Origin: Lepisosteus oculatus
Taxonomy: Eukaryota > Chordata > Actinopteri > Semionotiformes > Lepisosteidae
Direction of reading: 5' to 3'
DNA length: 64,000 nucleotides
NCBI RefSeq assembly: GCF_040954835.1
Contig: NC_090698.1
Location: forward strand, 26,837,501-26,901,500
Shown: piece after piece, positions 29,275 through 41,808 of the stretch
Position numbering within the stretch: position 1 is the first letter of the stretch
Layout of the letters: each line of letters begins with the position of its first letter
The notes under the pieces: model-generated
Database searches by the model: none
What the model was told of the DNA's origin: nothing
The model's input: the letters and a program-made list of their open reading frames with translations, nothing else
Made by a program: the position numbers and the translations under genes

Positions 29275-30187
29275 ATTCCTTTGGTGCTTCCTTACCACCC
29301 TAACACACTTCCTATCCCCAGGACCATTAACCAGAACTTTTCCATCCTACAGGATGATCCCTCCATTGGGGCCCTCTTTTCTGATCGCCCTATCATCTCA
29401 TACCGCCGACCACCTAATCTGCGTAACCTCCTTGTTCACAGCTCCCTTGACCGCCCTCAACAACCATCCACACCAGGCACTTTCCCTTGCAACAGAGCTC
29501 GCTGTATCACCTGCAAGTACACAGCCACCACCACACTCATTCAAGGCCCCTCAGGACAATTCCGGATCACCCAGACAGCATCTTGTACCTCCAGCAACCT
29601 TATTTACTGTATCTCTTGCAGTAAATGCCCAGCCATCTACATTGGAGAAACAGGAAGGAGACTCGGAGACCGCTTCAGAGAACACGTCAGGGCTGTGAAG
29701 ATTAAAGATCTCTCCAAGCCCATTGTTTCTCATTTCACCTCTGACGGCCACGACCACTCTAATCTCTCCGTCTGTGTTCTCAAAGACGGTTTTCCGAACT
29801 CATACATCAGAAAGACCACCGAAACTAAAATTATTCTGCAGCTAGGATCACACATTCTCCCTTCCCTTAACGACAGATTACTGTTCTTTTAAATTTTCTC
29901 CATTCATTGGAAGTTTCATTTCACACCTCTCTGCACCCATTCTGGCTTCACACCTCTTGATTGGCCTCTCTTTCTGTCCCCTGCTCCCGCCTCTCACTCC
30001 TCCACCCTCCCAACCTTTGTTCTCCCGCTACTTTACCTTTGCCTACTGCCCTGTCTCTCTCACACCTGAAGAAGGCTCCTTGGCCGAAACATTGTGTTCT
30101 CTTTCTTCTTTTTTTCAGCATGGAATAAACCTATTACTTGTTCCTTTGCAGCCTACGCATGCTGACGCAGCTACCCAGCTGAACTAA
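29275..30187 (+). mobile_element. Penelope-like retroelement, 5'-truncated
   Basis: The fragment consists of the 3' coding region (29,281-29,892) and a 3' tail. The tail ends in 'cacctgaagaaggctcc', 'ggccgaaacattgtg', 'cagcatggaataaacc' and 'gcagcctacgcatgctgacg'. The same tail recurs at 30,335-30,476 and 51,152-51,373 and as a palindrome at 48,790-48,945. The RT domain is missing. It abuts the LINE remnant at 27,790-29,015. Confidence 0.75.
29281..29892 (+). CDS. Penelope-like GIY-YIG endonuclease domain (partial gene)
   Basis: An uninterrupted frame of about 203 codons ends at TAA 29,890-29,892. The N-terminal part (about 1-65) resembles the linker after the RT of Penelope-like elements. 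A cysteine cluster CNRARCITC lies at about residues 70-78. The GIY-YIG region follows, with LIYCISCSKCPAIYIGETGR at about residues 107-126 and RFREH after it, the catalytic Tyr/Arg positions of this nuclease family. In full elements this nuclease nicks target DNA to prime reverse transcription. The upstream RT is absent, so this is a fragment, and the apparent start codon (TTG) marks only where the frame opens. Lack of stops suggests a fairly young copy. Confidence 0.75.
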   Translation: MVLPYHPNTLPIPRTINQNFSILQDDPSIGALFSDRPIISYRRPPNLRNLLVHSSLDRPQQPSTPGTFPCNRARCITCKYTATTTLIQGPSGQFRITQTASCTSSNLIYCISCSKCPAIYIGETGRRLGDRFREHVRAVKIKDLSKPIVSHFTSDGHDHSNLSVCVLKDGFPNSYIRKTTETKIILQLGSHILPSLNDRLLFF

Positions 30188-30189
30188 TA

Positions 30190-30245
30190 CTACAATATAT
30201 ATTATAATAATATATAGTATAATATAATAATATACTATACTAAAC
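30190..30245. repeat. AT-rich simple repeat
   Basis: A run of TATAATA-type units separates two Penelope-type tails. Confidence 0.7.
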
Positions 30246-30334
30246 CACTACTTCTATTTACTTATTTGTTCAACCTGATGTATTCTTCTTGTTCTGATTT
30301 GCATTTTTTTATCTTTTTTAGTTTGGACATTCTC

Positions 30335-30476
30335 CTGGCTTCAGTCGTATGGATGTTGGCTCCCATCCCACTACCTTTGCTTACTGCCCTTTCTTTCTCT
30401 CACCTGAAGAAGGCTCCATGGCTGAAATGTTTTTTTTTTCTTTTCTCTTTTCAGCATGGAATAAACTTCTTTAATT
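30335..30476 (+). mobile_element. Second Penelope-type tail, same strand
   Basis: It contains 'ctctcacctgaagaaggctcc', 'atggctgaaatg' and 'cagcatggaataaac', aligned in order with 30,040-30,150 but more diverged. The direct-repeat arrangement with the first copy is compatible with the repeated terminal blocks (pseudo-LTRs) of Penelope-like elements. Confidence 0.6.
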
Positions 30477-30479
30477 GTA

Positions 30480-33400
30480 CTGTAGGTGGTTGTAGAGGTC
30501 TCCTTGGCATTTTGTTCTGCCTAGCTGTGTTGATAGGAAAATAGCACTGTGTGATTGTCACCTGTTGGAAGTTAAAGTAAAATCTTGCACTTATGGTCCT
30601 TTCACTTTGATCAGAGTCCATGAATTCTCATTGCTTTTATTTTTCATTTTATGGCTGGGAGTAAAACAGATGATGTCCTGTTGCTAGAGTGCTTTTGCCT
30701 GATGTACTGTAGTTTTTTTGCCTTTATTCAGACCCAAGATGCCTGTTATAGTTCTGTATCTCTATTCCAACTTATGCAACTTTCCCTATTGGAATGTTCC
30801 AGTCTTTGTGATGGTTTTCAGGAGACGATTTATCTGCAAATCAGCTTCCTATCAAATGTTGTCCACCTGCTTCATGTACAGTATTGTCTCCTGGGATTTG
30901 TCTAATGTTCACAGTAGATTCTTTACATTTCTGTAGTGTTGGTTTCTGTAACAGAATGTTTGTATTTTTTTATGTCGTGAGGCTGTTAGTCCCATACACA
31001 CCACTGCTCCTTTCTCATCCCGGCTTTGGGACTGGCAGCAGTCACTTATAAATCTGGAAATTGTGTTAGTGAGGCTATGATACATTATCCTAAAGTCTTA
31101 AAAACAACTCAGGTTCAGCTTCATATTTGACAATACATTTGTAATGTTTTTTATAGCCTGCCTGAAGAGTAGGAAGAAAAACTTCGGATGTGTCATCTTC
31201 TTCTTTCATAGATTGCACCTCGATGATGCACATTTACAGGCAGACAGACAGCTGCTGGTGGAAGATAGCTTTGTACTGTGGTTCTTTATGCAGACATCTC
31301 CTAGGGCAACCAGAGATCTTCAGGGCTGTGTTCCTGATTCCTTTCCTAACAATGAGGCAAATAAATAAAATAAATAAATAGAAAACTCTTGCCTGTGTGT
31401 CATTTTTTTTCTTGCTCGATGCCTGAGCATAATAATCTCTAAAAGCATTACTTTTGTTTCAAATCATGTTAGATTTTGAATATATTTTGGAAATGTTCTC
31501 ATTTTTATCCATGTATTCCTGTGTATATCTGGTATATTATATGTGTATTATATAAATCACATTTATTATATTAAACATTTCTAAGTATTAAATATATACA
31601 GTATTGTTTTTGTGTCAATCACAGATCCAAGATTATTTTGCCTGATGGTTACTGTAAGAACCACTAGTGTCCTTCTGTTCCTTAAATTGCTGTCAGAGTA
31701 TTTTTCTTTCCAAACAAATGACTCAAATTCCTCCTCCAGCATTTCCAGTTGAGGCAGAGGAAGTTTGGATTTTAAAGAGTGAGCTTTACTGGGAAAACTC
31801 GCCTGGTTAAAGAGAGTAACAACCCCTCCAACCCCTCTCTACCACCACCTTTAACAAAGGATGAGCCTGCTAGAGGGGCAAAAATGGGGTGCAGGGAGGG
31901 TTACAAAAATGAAAAGTGCGAGCGAGTAAGCCAGAAGTATGGTACAGTATTTATAATTAGGTCGGCAGAAATTAGCAAGATTAGGACTTGACCTCCTCCT
32001 GAACCTTTATTTAAAACTCAATTTTTTGTGTTTTCAGAAGCATTTTATTGATTCAGCCCCCAAAACGTCAGCCTAAATTTATGAGAAATGCAAAGAGGAT
32101 GTAAAGGTATGTGGCATGTAATGAAAAAAAAAGACTACAACTTATTTTTCTAGGACAATTTTGGCTCTGCTTCCTTAATCTCTCACAATTCTCCGTTCAG
32201 TTTCATCGGTTTTAACCAATAAATAAAACACTGGGACTTTTCTTGCAGGGAAAACAGTGAGAACATTTCCCATGTAATTCATTTAGTATGGAGTGGGCAG
32301 TTTGCCCACAGAAAATGACACCCTTAAGCTCAATTCCACCTAAAAGCAGCTGAAAGCATGTTGAATCATTTTATATTCAGTTATTCTCCAAAGAATGTTA
32401 CCCATGGCAACCAAATAGCAAATTACAATAATGAAGCAATGATGGAAAATAAAAGACTTACACAAAACCGTCAGGCTGGATATTCTGAAGGCTTGATTTG
32501 TTTGATCTGTCAAAGCCAAAGTGTTATTATGTGAAAGCGACTTCTGCATGCTGGGAGAGTGTAGTAAGAAACCTTTAGTACTGTATCAGTGACCTCACTG
32601 GCAGTGGAAGAAGAGTGCTGTCCATATTCACTGCTGACAGCTGCTATTTAGTTATACACGTTTTCTTTTTATACTATATAAGCATACTCTATAGTATAAG
32701 CCTATTAGTTAGAAATATTGTTATCTAAAATAGCTAGCTAAACTATATGAGGGAAATTATTAAATACAATTTAAACAAAATACTCAATTTGCATTCAGTG
32801 CACTAATGGTACCCAAACTGGTACCAAAAGCATGCTAAGATCTTTTTTTAAGCCTGCTCACATTTCTAAACTGAATGTTAACAATATAAATAAAATTATG
32901 ATCATGAAAATAACTATACAATAAAAGGCACAATATCTGCTAATTGTAAAATATTCTATTTCCTGTTTTCCTTATCCTAAAAACACGTACTGTAAATTAA
33001 TTGTAATGCAATTTTTCAGACCAGTATTTATTACTTCCTCTCATTGGGCTAATAGAGTACATGCATAAAGTACAACAATCTATATAATATCCTTTTATGA
33101 GTAGATGTGTGCAGCTGAGAATGCCCCAAGTGATGTTTACTGTATATCAGTACACAGAACTTGTTTATCAAGACTTCTACATCACTTGTATAACACTTGT
33201 ATAACTTACATTCTTGTATATCAAGAGAAAGAGATAAGATGTTGATTCCCTAAAATATAGAAATAAAACGTGAAAGATTTAATTGTATGTACAGTACAGT
33301 ATTTTATTGTGTTTTCACAATTTTAGATACCTTTATTATATTTTGAGTGATACCTGACCTGCAGAACCCAATAATATGGATTTGTGCTGCTGGAGACGAG

Positions 33401-35814
33401 AGACGTTTATGACAAAGAGATCAGAATGTACAAAGAAAAAAAACTGCTTTATTTGATTTGCTATGTAATTAACTTTTTAAACAACAGTATAAGCTAACTA
33501 TGCCAACTATGATTTAGACTAAAATAATCTTTAAATGAATGTTCTGTATGTGAACCTCATCATGTCTAGAAAGTGGCATACAGTAGACTGCTACCTCTTC
33601 CTTGTTTCGTTATGAGCTGCAGACACTCATCTTAAAATCACTCCTTTACATTCACTACATTTACGTTTTCATGTCTCCTTCTTCTGAGATTGCTTTTTCC
33701 CAAACCATCAGCCTTCCATTCACATCAAACAAATAAATACATTTGGCTTATCTGATTAAATGACTGTGCTTTAATACCTGTACAGTAGGTCTCTAGGTTA
33801 TGGACTTATATTATTGTAAAACAAAGCTGTCATTCTTTTTGACAGAGATGATTAAGCCTTTCCTAGCAATGAAACAACTAAATACTATACCTTTCTTTTG
33901 TTCTGTTTCTACTGTTTGTTTTGATACAGTAATTCTACAAGGTGTAAAGAAAAGGAGATGTGTAAATAATAGAAACATTCAACAAAGACCAGATCTTATT
34001 TACTGGATAACACTGCATTGCTGCATGGCAGAAGTTCAAATTGCCTGAGCACTGTGTAGTCTGTGATTATCATGCAGGCACAGAACATCATCTGTCAGAC
34101 TTCCACCTCATGATTTTTTTTTAATACATTTTTTTCTGGTTTCCTGACACAATACTGTTTGTGGATGTCTATCAATGCCTGCAACTATCCCAGCTTCATT
34201 AACAAGTGCAATAATACTGTAATTACACCTGCCCACTTTGGCCACTTTGTTATCAGTGGTGGCACTGCTGGGCTGTACTAGTCTGTCTTTATTCAAGACT
34301 AAGGTCTGGACACTTTTGGACACTTATTGGACACTTTTATACCTGTCGACCACTCATACACGTTTCTCCACGTCATTCAATTTTCTCCATACATACAGTG
34401 GCAACATTGCTTGACGGATTTCAGACAGCATCACACCATTAGTGCCTCCCAAAAGAATTACAGATTACTGCTGTCCTCTGGAGCCCATTGACAACTGTGC
34501 TGTCCTGTATTTCACTTGACCATAGGCTCCGCAAATGTACAGCACATGAACAATATGTTTTCCTAAGTACACACATCACTGTTGCCTGGCAGCAAAGTGT
34601 ACAATAATGTAAATCTTGCCTTTATTTTCTGAAACACCTTCACATACCCACACACCAGCTGAAGCTGATTCTACCTGTGTGATAGTAGAAGTGAATGAAA
34701 ATAAGTTATGGATAAAGGGACGTAAAATATAATCGTTCCGAGTTACCAGGTTGTGCACTAAAAAGGTAAGAATCACTTTCTCTGCGATTCCCAAATTTAA
34801 TATATAAAAAAAACATTTGCTATTTATCAATGATGGTCAGAACAGAGATCAGCTTCCAGTTTTTTCAGATATGTTTTTTAAAGCTTGATTAGAAAATGAA
34901 AAATAAAAACATGTAAAAAATCCTGCTGTCGATTTAGCAGTACTCTGCAATCACTGATAATTGGTTTACTCCACTGGACCAAGAGTGGGCTTGAAAGATA
35001 AAGGGCATTGAGAGAGTTTTGTAGTGCATGTCCATCAATCCTACTAACTGTTTCCCAATCAAGCAGTGATGGTGTTAAAAGTCATACAGAAGAGAGATGT
35101 TCAGCCTTTTCATGTCAAGATGAATAATTTGCCATATAGAAACAAAATCAGAATCTGAAGCTTGTATTTTTACTGCTGTGCTTTAATAAGAAGAAAATAA
35201 ATCTGATGGCTTGAGTGTTTGATTATTCTTTAAGAAAAATGTTTCAGTTTTCCAAGCTTTACTCCCTACCAGAACATAGCTCTGACAGATTTCTCTGCTA
35301 TATTTAAATAATTTAAGATCAGCTGAAGTTACAGCCAGAAGAAAATGAATGGAAATATGTGCAAAGAATAAATTAATTTGAAAATCATATTCAGCTTAAC
35401 CCCAAAACATATGAATTGAACTGAATTTAATTGAATTATAGACACATTTAGCTTATATTTCAATTTATGTTTATACTGTAAAGTAGACTTAAGTTCTACT
35501 CTGTTCAGTGGTTTTTGGATTCATGAGTATTCATACAGTAATCAAGGCATTCATTTTCTCTGATAATTGATTTTAGAACCGTTATCATATTCATTTTTAA
35601 TGTATTGCTGTTTCCGTAGTCTTAAGGTGTAGCCGAATACACATTTTCTTGGAGACTGGAGACTGGAGAATTGATCTTTTTTGTTATGAAGGTACATAAA
35701 TCAACTAAATAATCGTTTGCAACCTTTACAATGTGCATGACACAGCATAAAAACTGGCAAACATTAATAACCATGTTTTTCTGTGGTATGATAGTGAAGC
35801 TGCACTAAGAACAT
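30480..35814. other. Long intergenic stretch, no gene recognised
   Basis: AT-rich DNA with scattered short open frames on both strands. None has family motifs or a plausible exon structure. A local duplication 'ggacactttt / ggacacttat / ggacactttt' sits at about 34,309-34,340. Nothing else can be supported. Confidence 0.5.
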
Positions 35815-36010
35815 AAAATCAGTTTCAAATGAGAGAAGGCTATTCTGCCTATTTAGCTTGTTTTGTAGTTAATAGCTAATGGACCCAAGGATGTTATACA
35901 TCTTTTGGTTAAAGGAAGCCAGAGAATCAGTTTTAACAACATGACTTGGTCAAAGAAGTGCTTCCTGTTCTGAGTTTTAAATGCATTTTACATAGTTTCT
36001 ATTTGTGTCT
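35815..36010 (+). repeat. Dispersed repeat, same family as 7385-7690
   Basis: It opens 'aagaacataaaatcagtttc', then 'gagagaaggctattctgcc' and 'tttagcttgttttgtagttaat', and continues with 'gaagtgcttcctgttctgagttttaaatgc'-like words. The order of blocks matches the repeat at 7385-7690. The following 36,011-36,605 has nothing recognised. Confidence 0.55.
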
Positions 36011-36605
36011 TTCTGTCTGTTTTTAAATAAAGTAACATATTTTACTATTTACTGAAGACTCCTCAGAACAAAAGAATAATCATCAGAAGTACTCACAGAG
36101 CTGAGGCAAGCCAGCTTCAGAAAGACTGTAAATATGGCTGACCTGCCACTAGAGGCTGCTGCATGCCTCTCAACTGCTTGTTGATAGCTAGATTGAGGTT
36201 TTAAGTAGGCAATTATTGGCTAATTAATAAAAGGGTTTGAATTACATATTTGGTTATACTTAAGTCTGGGTTTAATGTATAAAGGGTGTGCACAGTGGTA
36301 TTGGGTGTTTTGTAAAGCTCTCTTTGTTGATGTTGTTTACCTTGGAAAGGCTATTTTAAAAAGTCTAGACTTACGGTACTTCTGGTTTCCTTTCTGGGTT
36401 TTTGGGCCGGCAGATCTTGGGATCATCCTAATAGTGTAAGGGTTTGTCACTAGTACTTTGTGTGACTCCAGTTTATAATAGGCCCTACAATGCCATTGAT
36501 ATGAGGTGTCTGAAATGAACTCCTGAGGTGTCTTGTTCCACAAGTTGAACAAAAGAGTTTCTAGAAGTGTCAACATTCTAGATTATCCCAAATAATTCTA
36601 ATTGG

Positions 36606-36852
36606 TGGGGGGGGCACAGTGGTGCAGTGGTTAAAACTGCAGTACTGGGGCCCTTGGTTTAATTCCAAACCTGGGTTTCCTCTGAGTCTTCAGGTATACT
36701 CCCACAGTCCAAAGGCATAGTGGTAGGTTCATTGGCTTCTGAGGAAATTGGCCCTGGTGTGAGTGTGTGCATGTGTGTGTTCATTTATGTACGTCTTCTC
36801 TGAAATGGAATGTGAAGTGGAAGAAGTGGTTAGAAAGTGGATGGATGGATAA
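36606..36852 (+). repeat. tRNA-derived SINE (first family)
   Basis: The head 'cacagtggtgcagtggttaa' and 'ggcccttggtttaattcc' leads to 'tactcccacagtccaaaggc' and the tail 'tggttagaaagtggatggat'. The middle and 3' parts are shortened. The 1.4 kb after it (36,853-38,265) holds nothing I recognise. Confidence 0.8.
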
Positions 36853-38269
36853 AGTTTTTTTTTTAGGATTTTAATATCACCTCCTTCTTTCAATAATCTG
36901 CAGATATATTTCTTAATATTAATAAGGGACATTTGAGTTCTTTAAATGTTGTGTTTCAAATATCACTGAAAGTAAATAATCTAGGATTATTTGAGTCTTT
37001 CTAACCCTAACCAATGAAAGCTATAAACGAAACATACTGATGTTTTTCACATTCCAATCACCTTACAGAGTCATATTACATATTCAAACCCTTTAGCTCC
37101 ATCTTGTCCTTTGACGTTTTGAAAACACTTGGTTCAGTCTGAAGAAAATGCACATTGTTGGCCTCTTAACTACTTTAGCAATTCTGATAAAGCTTTTAAA
37201 ATCCCTGGTGCATATGCTGTACAGGTAGTTGATATACAATAAGTCAGACATCCCGGGTTAGAGATATAAACAGGCCATTCCTGTCATACAATTACATTAT
37301 TGCGCTACCTGCAACAACAGCCACATCTAATCCTAGTATACAGTGTTCATTTCACGAAAGTTTACCTAAAGTGATGGATCTTAAAAGGGGTTGCAGTGCT
37401 CATGAATGGGATGCTCGTAGAAGCAAATCAAAGGCATTTACAGTTCTTCAGTTTAGTGTTAACAGACAGAAACAGAAAACTCCTCTTCATGTTTTACATG
37501 TCAACTACAGTAATATGCCAACCTAAAAAAACTGTATTCCACATAAGGGAGATTAGAACACAAACCTCAAGAACTGTAAGGTTTTACAGTTTGGCCTCTC
37601 CATTAGAGCAGATAATAGGTTGGCTGTGACAAGGGATACAGTGACTTATGGCACTCTAGCTGATTACACTCACAATATCTGTTCAGTAACTTATATCCTT
37701 GATCTGATCTATCACAAGACGTGAATCTTGTTGAACATGTCTGTGAGAACTTTAACCAATGCCTGTGTTTGCATTCCTGTTACACCAGTGTAACAGGTGT
37801 CAAAGAAACCTAGGACTGTTTCAGCAATATCTGGGAGTGTGCTTGAGAGAGCTAGGAAAACTTTGAGCATGCATCACCAGTTACACCATGTTGTGGAACT
37901 GCTTCATAAGGATCCTCTGTCAGAAATGGGTTGTACTGTAACTCTTTTGGCCATGCTTGCTTATCCCATCTCCAAATTATTTCTAATAATATTCTGTACT
38001 GTATAATCCATAATCAGAGCATTCTTGCTCCACAGAGAAGTGGATCAGATAAAACTTCCGGTGCAAAAGAAGAGCTAGAAAAAGGTGAAAACTTTAGTAT
38101 AGTGGTTTCTGTCTGTATCTAATCAAAAATAAAAGATAAACTTGACTTCTGTTCTCTCTTAGTTCCTTCAGATAGATATTGAATTTTAAGCTGCAATTCA
38201 CATAGGGGTACAACAAATTAACTATGTGATACTAAGTGGTAGAGAGGCTGAGAGCAAGAAAGGGTCATC

Positions 38270-38842
38270 CCCAACTGCTCCAGGGGCGCCGTATAAATGG
38301 CTGACCCTGCGCTCTGACCCCAAGCTTCTCTTCCTGTTTGTATGCCTGTGTGTCTCATGGAGAGTGAAGAAAGATATAAGATGTGAAGAAGGGGTTAACT
38401 GATTCCTTTCTGCACAAGGACTGGACTTCTTTTGACACAAGACATTACAGGCTTAGAGTTATGGCAGGAAAGGGGAATAACTGATAAGGATTCCAGATGC
38501 CAGCTAGAATCCCCCCCTTCCCCAGGAAGGAAACCTAACACTGACCATTTGGCCAAAGTCTGTGAACTGTCTGAACACCGTGACCTCCCCCCATTACCAT
38601 AGTAATGAGCTACGTCAGAAGCAGCAAAAAAGGGCTATATAAACTATATGAACAATAATTTCATATAGTTTTATAGTTTTATTGTTCCTTGCATGCAATA
38701 AAACTCATCTGTTTAACTTAATCTCGGGATACAGAACTTATTTGTCTGTTACAACAAGAGCAAGTTGGGGTAATGTGAAAAAAGACAAATTCCTAATATA
38801 AGAATGGTACAGTATATGGCCAATAAAGTGATCTTATCTTAT
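38270..38842 (+). repeat. SINE (second family) split by an LTR
   Basis: The left part (38,270-38,364) has 'gctccaggggcgccgtat' and 'gtgtctcatggagag'. The right part (38,761-38,842) resumes exactly with 'caagttggggtaa' and 'gacaaattcctaat'. Joined, they match the uninterrupted copy at 9061-9240. The tRNA-like head is missing from the 5' end. Confidence 0.85.
38365..38756 (+). mobile_element. Solo LTR of an endogenous retrovirus-like element
   Basis: This 392-bp insertion starts TGAAGAAAG and ends GTTACAACA. AGAG is duplicated on both sides (38,361-38,364 and 38,757-38,760). The intact SINE at 8957-9246 shows the empty site with one AGAG. Inside are a TATA box (CTATATAAAC near 38,635) and a poly(A) signal AATAAA at 38,697-38,702, placing the promoter and RNA end in the order expected of an LTR on the + strand. 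A 4-bp duplication fits class I (gamma/epsilon-type) retroviruses among others. No internal viral genes remain. Confidence 0.85.
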
Positions 38843-38864
38843 AATGGGAGGCTGTAATTGCATC

Positions 38865-39170
38865 CATTCGTCCTGGAAAAATCACTCCACTTCTAACACG
38901 TTTATTGGGGATAGTTGATGGTCTGCAATCACCAAGCCTCACCATGAAATTTCAATTGGATTCAACCCAGTACTTACACTGAACTACTAAAGATTATCAT
39001 ACCATTTCAGTGTGGGTTGCTGTCCTTCTGAAATATGACATTTCAACCCATTTTTAGATCCTTGAGTGACTTAAGTAGGTTTTCCTGTAGGATTTGGCTG
39101 TATTTTGCACCACCCATTTCCCTCAATTCTGACAAGCTTCAGAAAAGTTTCATTTTATTGTCAGGTGCAT
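38865..39170 (-). mobile_element. Decayed Tc1 transposase fragment
   Basis: On the minus strand GGAKYSQILQENLLKSLKDL (about 39,115-39,055) corresponds to the 'DGAKYR.IL.ENL..SA.DL' block before the second catalytic Asp. A degraded NPIE follows near 38,965. Stops break it. A stretch near 39,650-39,700 ('gggggctgtatacttacac') may be a terminal piece of a related copy. Confidence 0.6.
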
Positions 39171-39487
39171 ATAACACATTCTGTCCACAGTATATATCTT
39201 ATATAAGTTTTAAATATTTTCAGTAAAGGCTCCTGTCACCTCACTCACCCATACAGGCCAGCCTTGTTTAGATACAGCGGTATTATTGATGCATGAATAG
39301 TCGCAGAATCTAACTGCACACATAAAACGTTGCAGATCTTTTAACATCCCTGATGGCTTCACAGTGACATCCCTGAACAGTTTCATGTTTGCCTGACTGC
39401 TGAGTTTGGAAGGGTGGGCTAATCTGGGTAGTATCTGGGGATTACGATCAACTTCTTAATGTGGATTTCACTGTACTCAGAAAGATA

Positions 39488-39606
39488 AATAAGGGCCTTG
39501 CTCAGGGGCCCAACGGAGTAGGATTCCTCTGATGGCCGTGGGATACAAACCAGCAACCTTCGAGCCACAGGTGCAGATCCTTAGCCACAGAGCCACCACA
39601 CCACCT
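39488..39606 (-). repeat. SINE (second family) head, inverted
   Basis: The reverse complement of the tRNA-like head at 8960-9075: 'gcagatccttagccacagagcc', 'aaaccagcaaccttcgagcc', 'ggagtaggattcctctg' and 'aagggccttgctcagg'. It is 3'-truncated. The stretch from 39,610 to 40,936 has no recognised gene. Confidence 0.8.
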
Positions 39607-40936
39607 ATGTACTGTAAAGCTGGTAGAGACCTCTTCAAAGTACCAATCAATCAAGTACTGACTTTGGGGGCTGTATACTTACACAATCAGTACATTTCAC
39701 TTTTATATTTCTTTTTTTTTGCAGGTTTCATCTTTAGCAGTGCTCAGTCTGACCATAACAGCATTGAAGAAACGAATATCAGTGTAAAATGATTTCCATG
39801 TTTTGTTCAAAGTATCCCTTTTTGCATGATCTCATAAAACAACAAAAAAATAAACCTTACAGTATAGTCACATTTTGTGGTGGAGCTTTATTGACCAGGG
39901 ATATTGTTGTAAATGCTTGATCATTTAAATTATAATACCAAATCACCAATATCACATTATAAAGCTATAAAGCTTTAATACTTAAGTAAACCTGGGTGCA
40001 GCTTTAACTGAATGCACCATATGCCTGCTATAATATCTAGAAATCATAAAAGAAATAGTACTTAAATTTTCTCCATCTCTCAGCAGAACAGTATTTGTTA
40101 GTTAACTTAAGTTACAATTCCTCAGAACAGCCACGCACAAATGAATTTCTAGAGAACCGGTGTTGAGTCATGCATTTTCAGCACTATTCAAATCTGCTTC
40201 AGCTGTATACAGCCAATTAATTTCACACCTGGTATATTTATTAAAATTCTATCTTCAAGGCTGATATAAGTCAAGGAGACATTTTTTGTTTCTCAAGAGG
40301 TGATAAACTAAAAATAATCAGCTAAATCTAGGCAGAGCAAAGACACATCCTTTGTCACAAATTTGCCTAGGGGATAATTTTCTTTCCTCCAAGCCTCTCA
40401 GTGAATATTGAAATTTGTCACATCATATTGAGACAATGACCAACAGAAAATTCATTACTAATGTGTGGTTATAAATGTATTTGCCTTAAATCACAAGGAA
40501 TTACTTAAAATCATATACAACACATATCGGATAAACTTTGTACCTGAACAAAGTTATCTCTGAATTGTTGTATGATGATGGGATGTTAAAGGAGACAAAT
40601 GGCATATAACAGTAAATCCTAGTTTCTGTGGCACTGAAGGATACTTGAAGGCGAGAGAGATTCTGATTTCTCTAAATTAAGGTAGATGACCAGAGTGGAC
40701 AGGAGGTGGCAGTGTTGTGCTAACTAAAGCAATTCTTTATACAGTATCTTAACATCTGTGCACTTCAGTACTTTACCTTTAAAGTTTTTTTTGTGAAGTC
40801 TATGGAATTTATGCTGCATGTAATGTACACATTTCATAGTCTGCTGAAGAAATAATAGTAAATATATGAGAGTTTCAGTGCACAAACAGCTTATACGATT
40901 GATTTGTTTTGAAAAATAAATTAAATGTACTGTATA

Positions 40937-41060
40937 GGTGGCATGGTGGTGCAGTGGTTACCATTACCATGCAGTGCTGGGGCCCTGGATTCAATTCCTG
41001 GGGTGCTATCTGTGTGATTGTTCTCCCCCTGTTCACATGAGCTTTCTCTGATTGTTCCAG
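40937..41060 (+). repeat. tRNA-derived SINE (first family), 3'-truncated
   Basis: 'ggtggcatggtggtgcagtgg' and 'ccctggattcaattcctgg' mark the tRNA-like head. The copy fades out after 'tgattgttccagttt'. The following 700 bp to 41,806 contain no gene; 'atatagcgctttaca' at 41,083 hints at another old repeat. Confidence 0.75.
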
Positions 41061-41808
41061 TTTAAAACTTTCTTTCATTTATATAGCGCTTTACATTTAC
41101 ATATACATTAGTAGCTACTGAATATATACTGACACCACTATCCAGTCATGAACATACAGTAGATTACAGACCATAGACACTAAAGGAATTTTGTAGTATC
41201 ATTATTGATTGCCACGTTTTTAACCAGGTTAAAACGCTAGAAAAGCTCCATGAACTTATTTGTAATTAAATGGACTCTAGTGAAAGGCAGTGTTTTTGCA
41301 TTAGATTTGGGAACATTTGCCTTAAAATTCATTTTATTCATACAAGTAAGCTCTGTCAGACTCGGTAATTCAATCAATCAGCAATCAATCAGACTTTCTG
41401 TAGAGGCATTCTGTCCTTTGTGCTTTTTTGTATCAAAAAGTCTGCTTTTGTCTTCTTCTATTTAATCATAATTAATAATGTCTTGCACTTATTTAGACCT
41501 GGTTCCGCCATTGAAGGGCATGAAGGGCATTATGCATCAGTAGCTCCACTCCACCACTCCATAGCACATGGATAAATTATTTCACCAGCTAAATTAAGGG
41601 AGAGCTTTAGCTGGCTTTACACCAGATTATATACTGTAAACAAAAACAGGAATTGAGCCAGTTCCATGCATTTAAAACACCCAGTATTTCTACTTGAAAT
41701 CTAATAAAAGCCTTAAAAATAAATAACAAATCCAATCTCTCCTCATTCATTGGTGAAACATTCCATTTGTTTACTGAAATCTCCAGAAATACTGTAGAAT
41801 ACTACATA

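Noticed and set aside
29165..29698. 177-codon open frame
   Set aside because: It overlaps the GIY-YIG frame in another phase and has no family motifs; it is a shadow.
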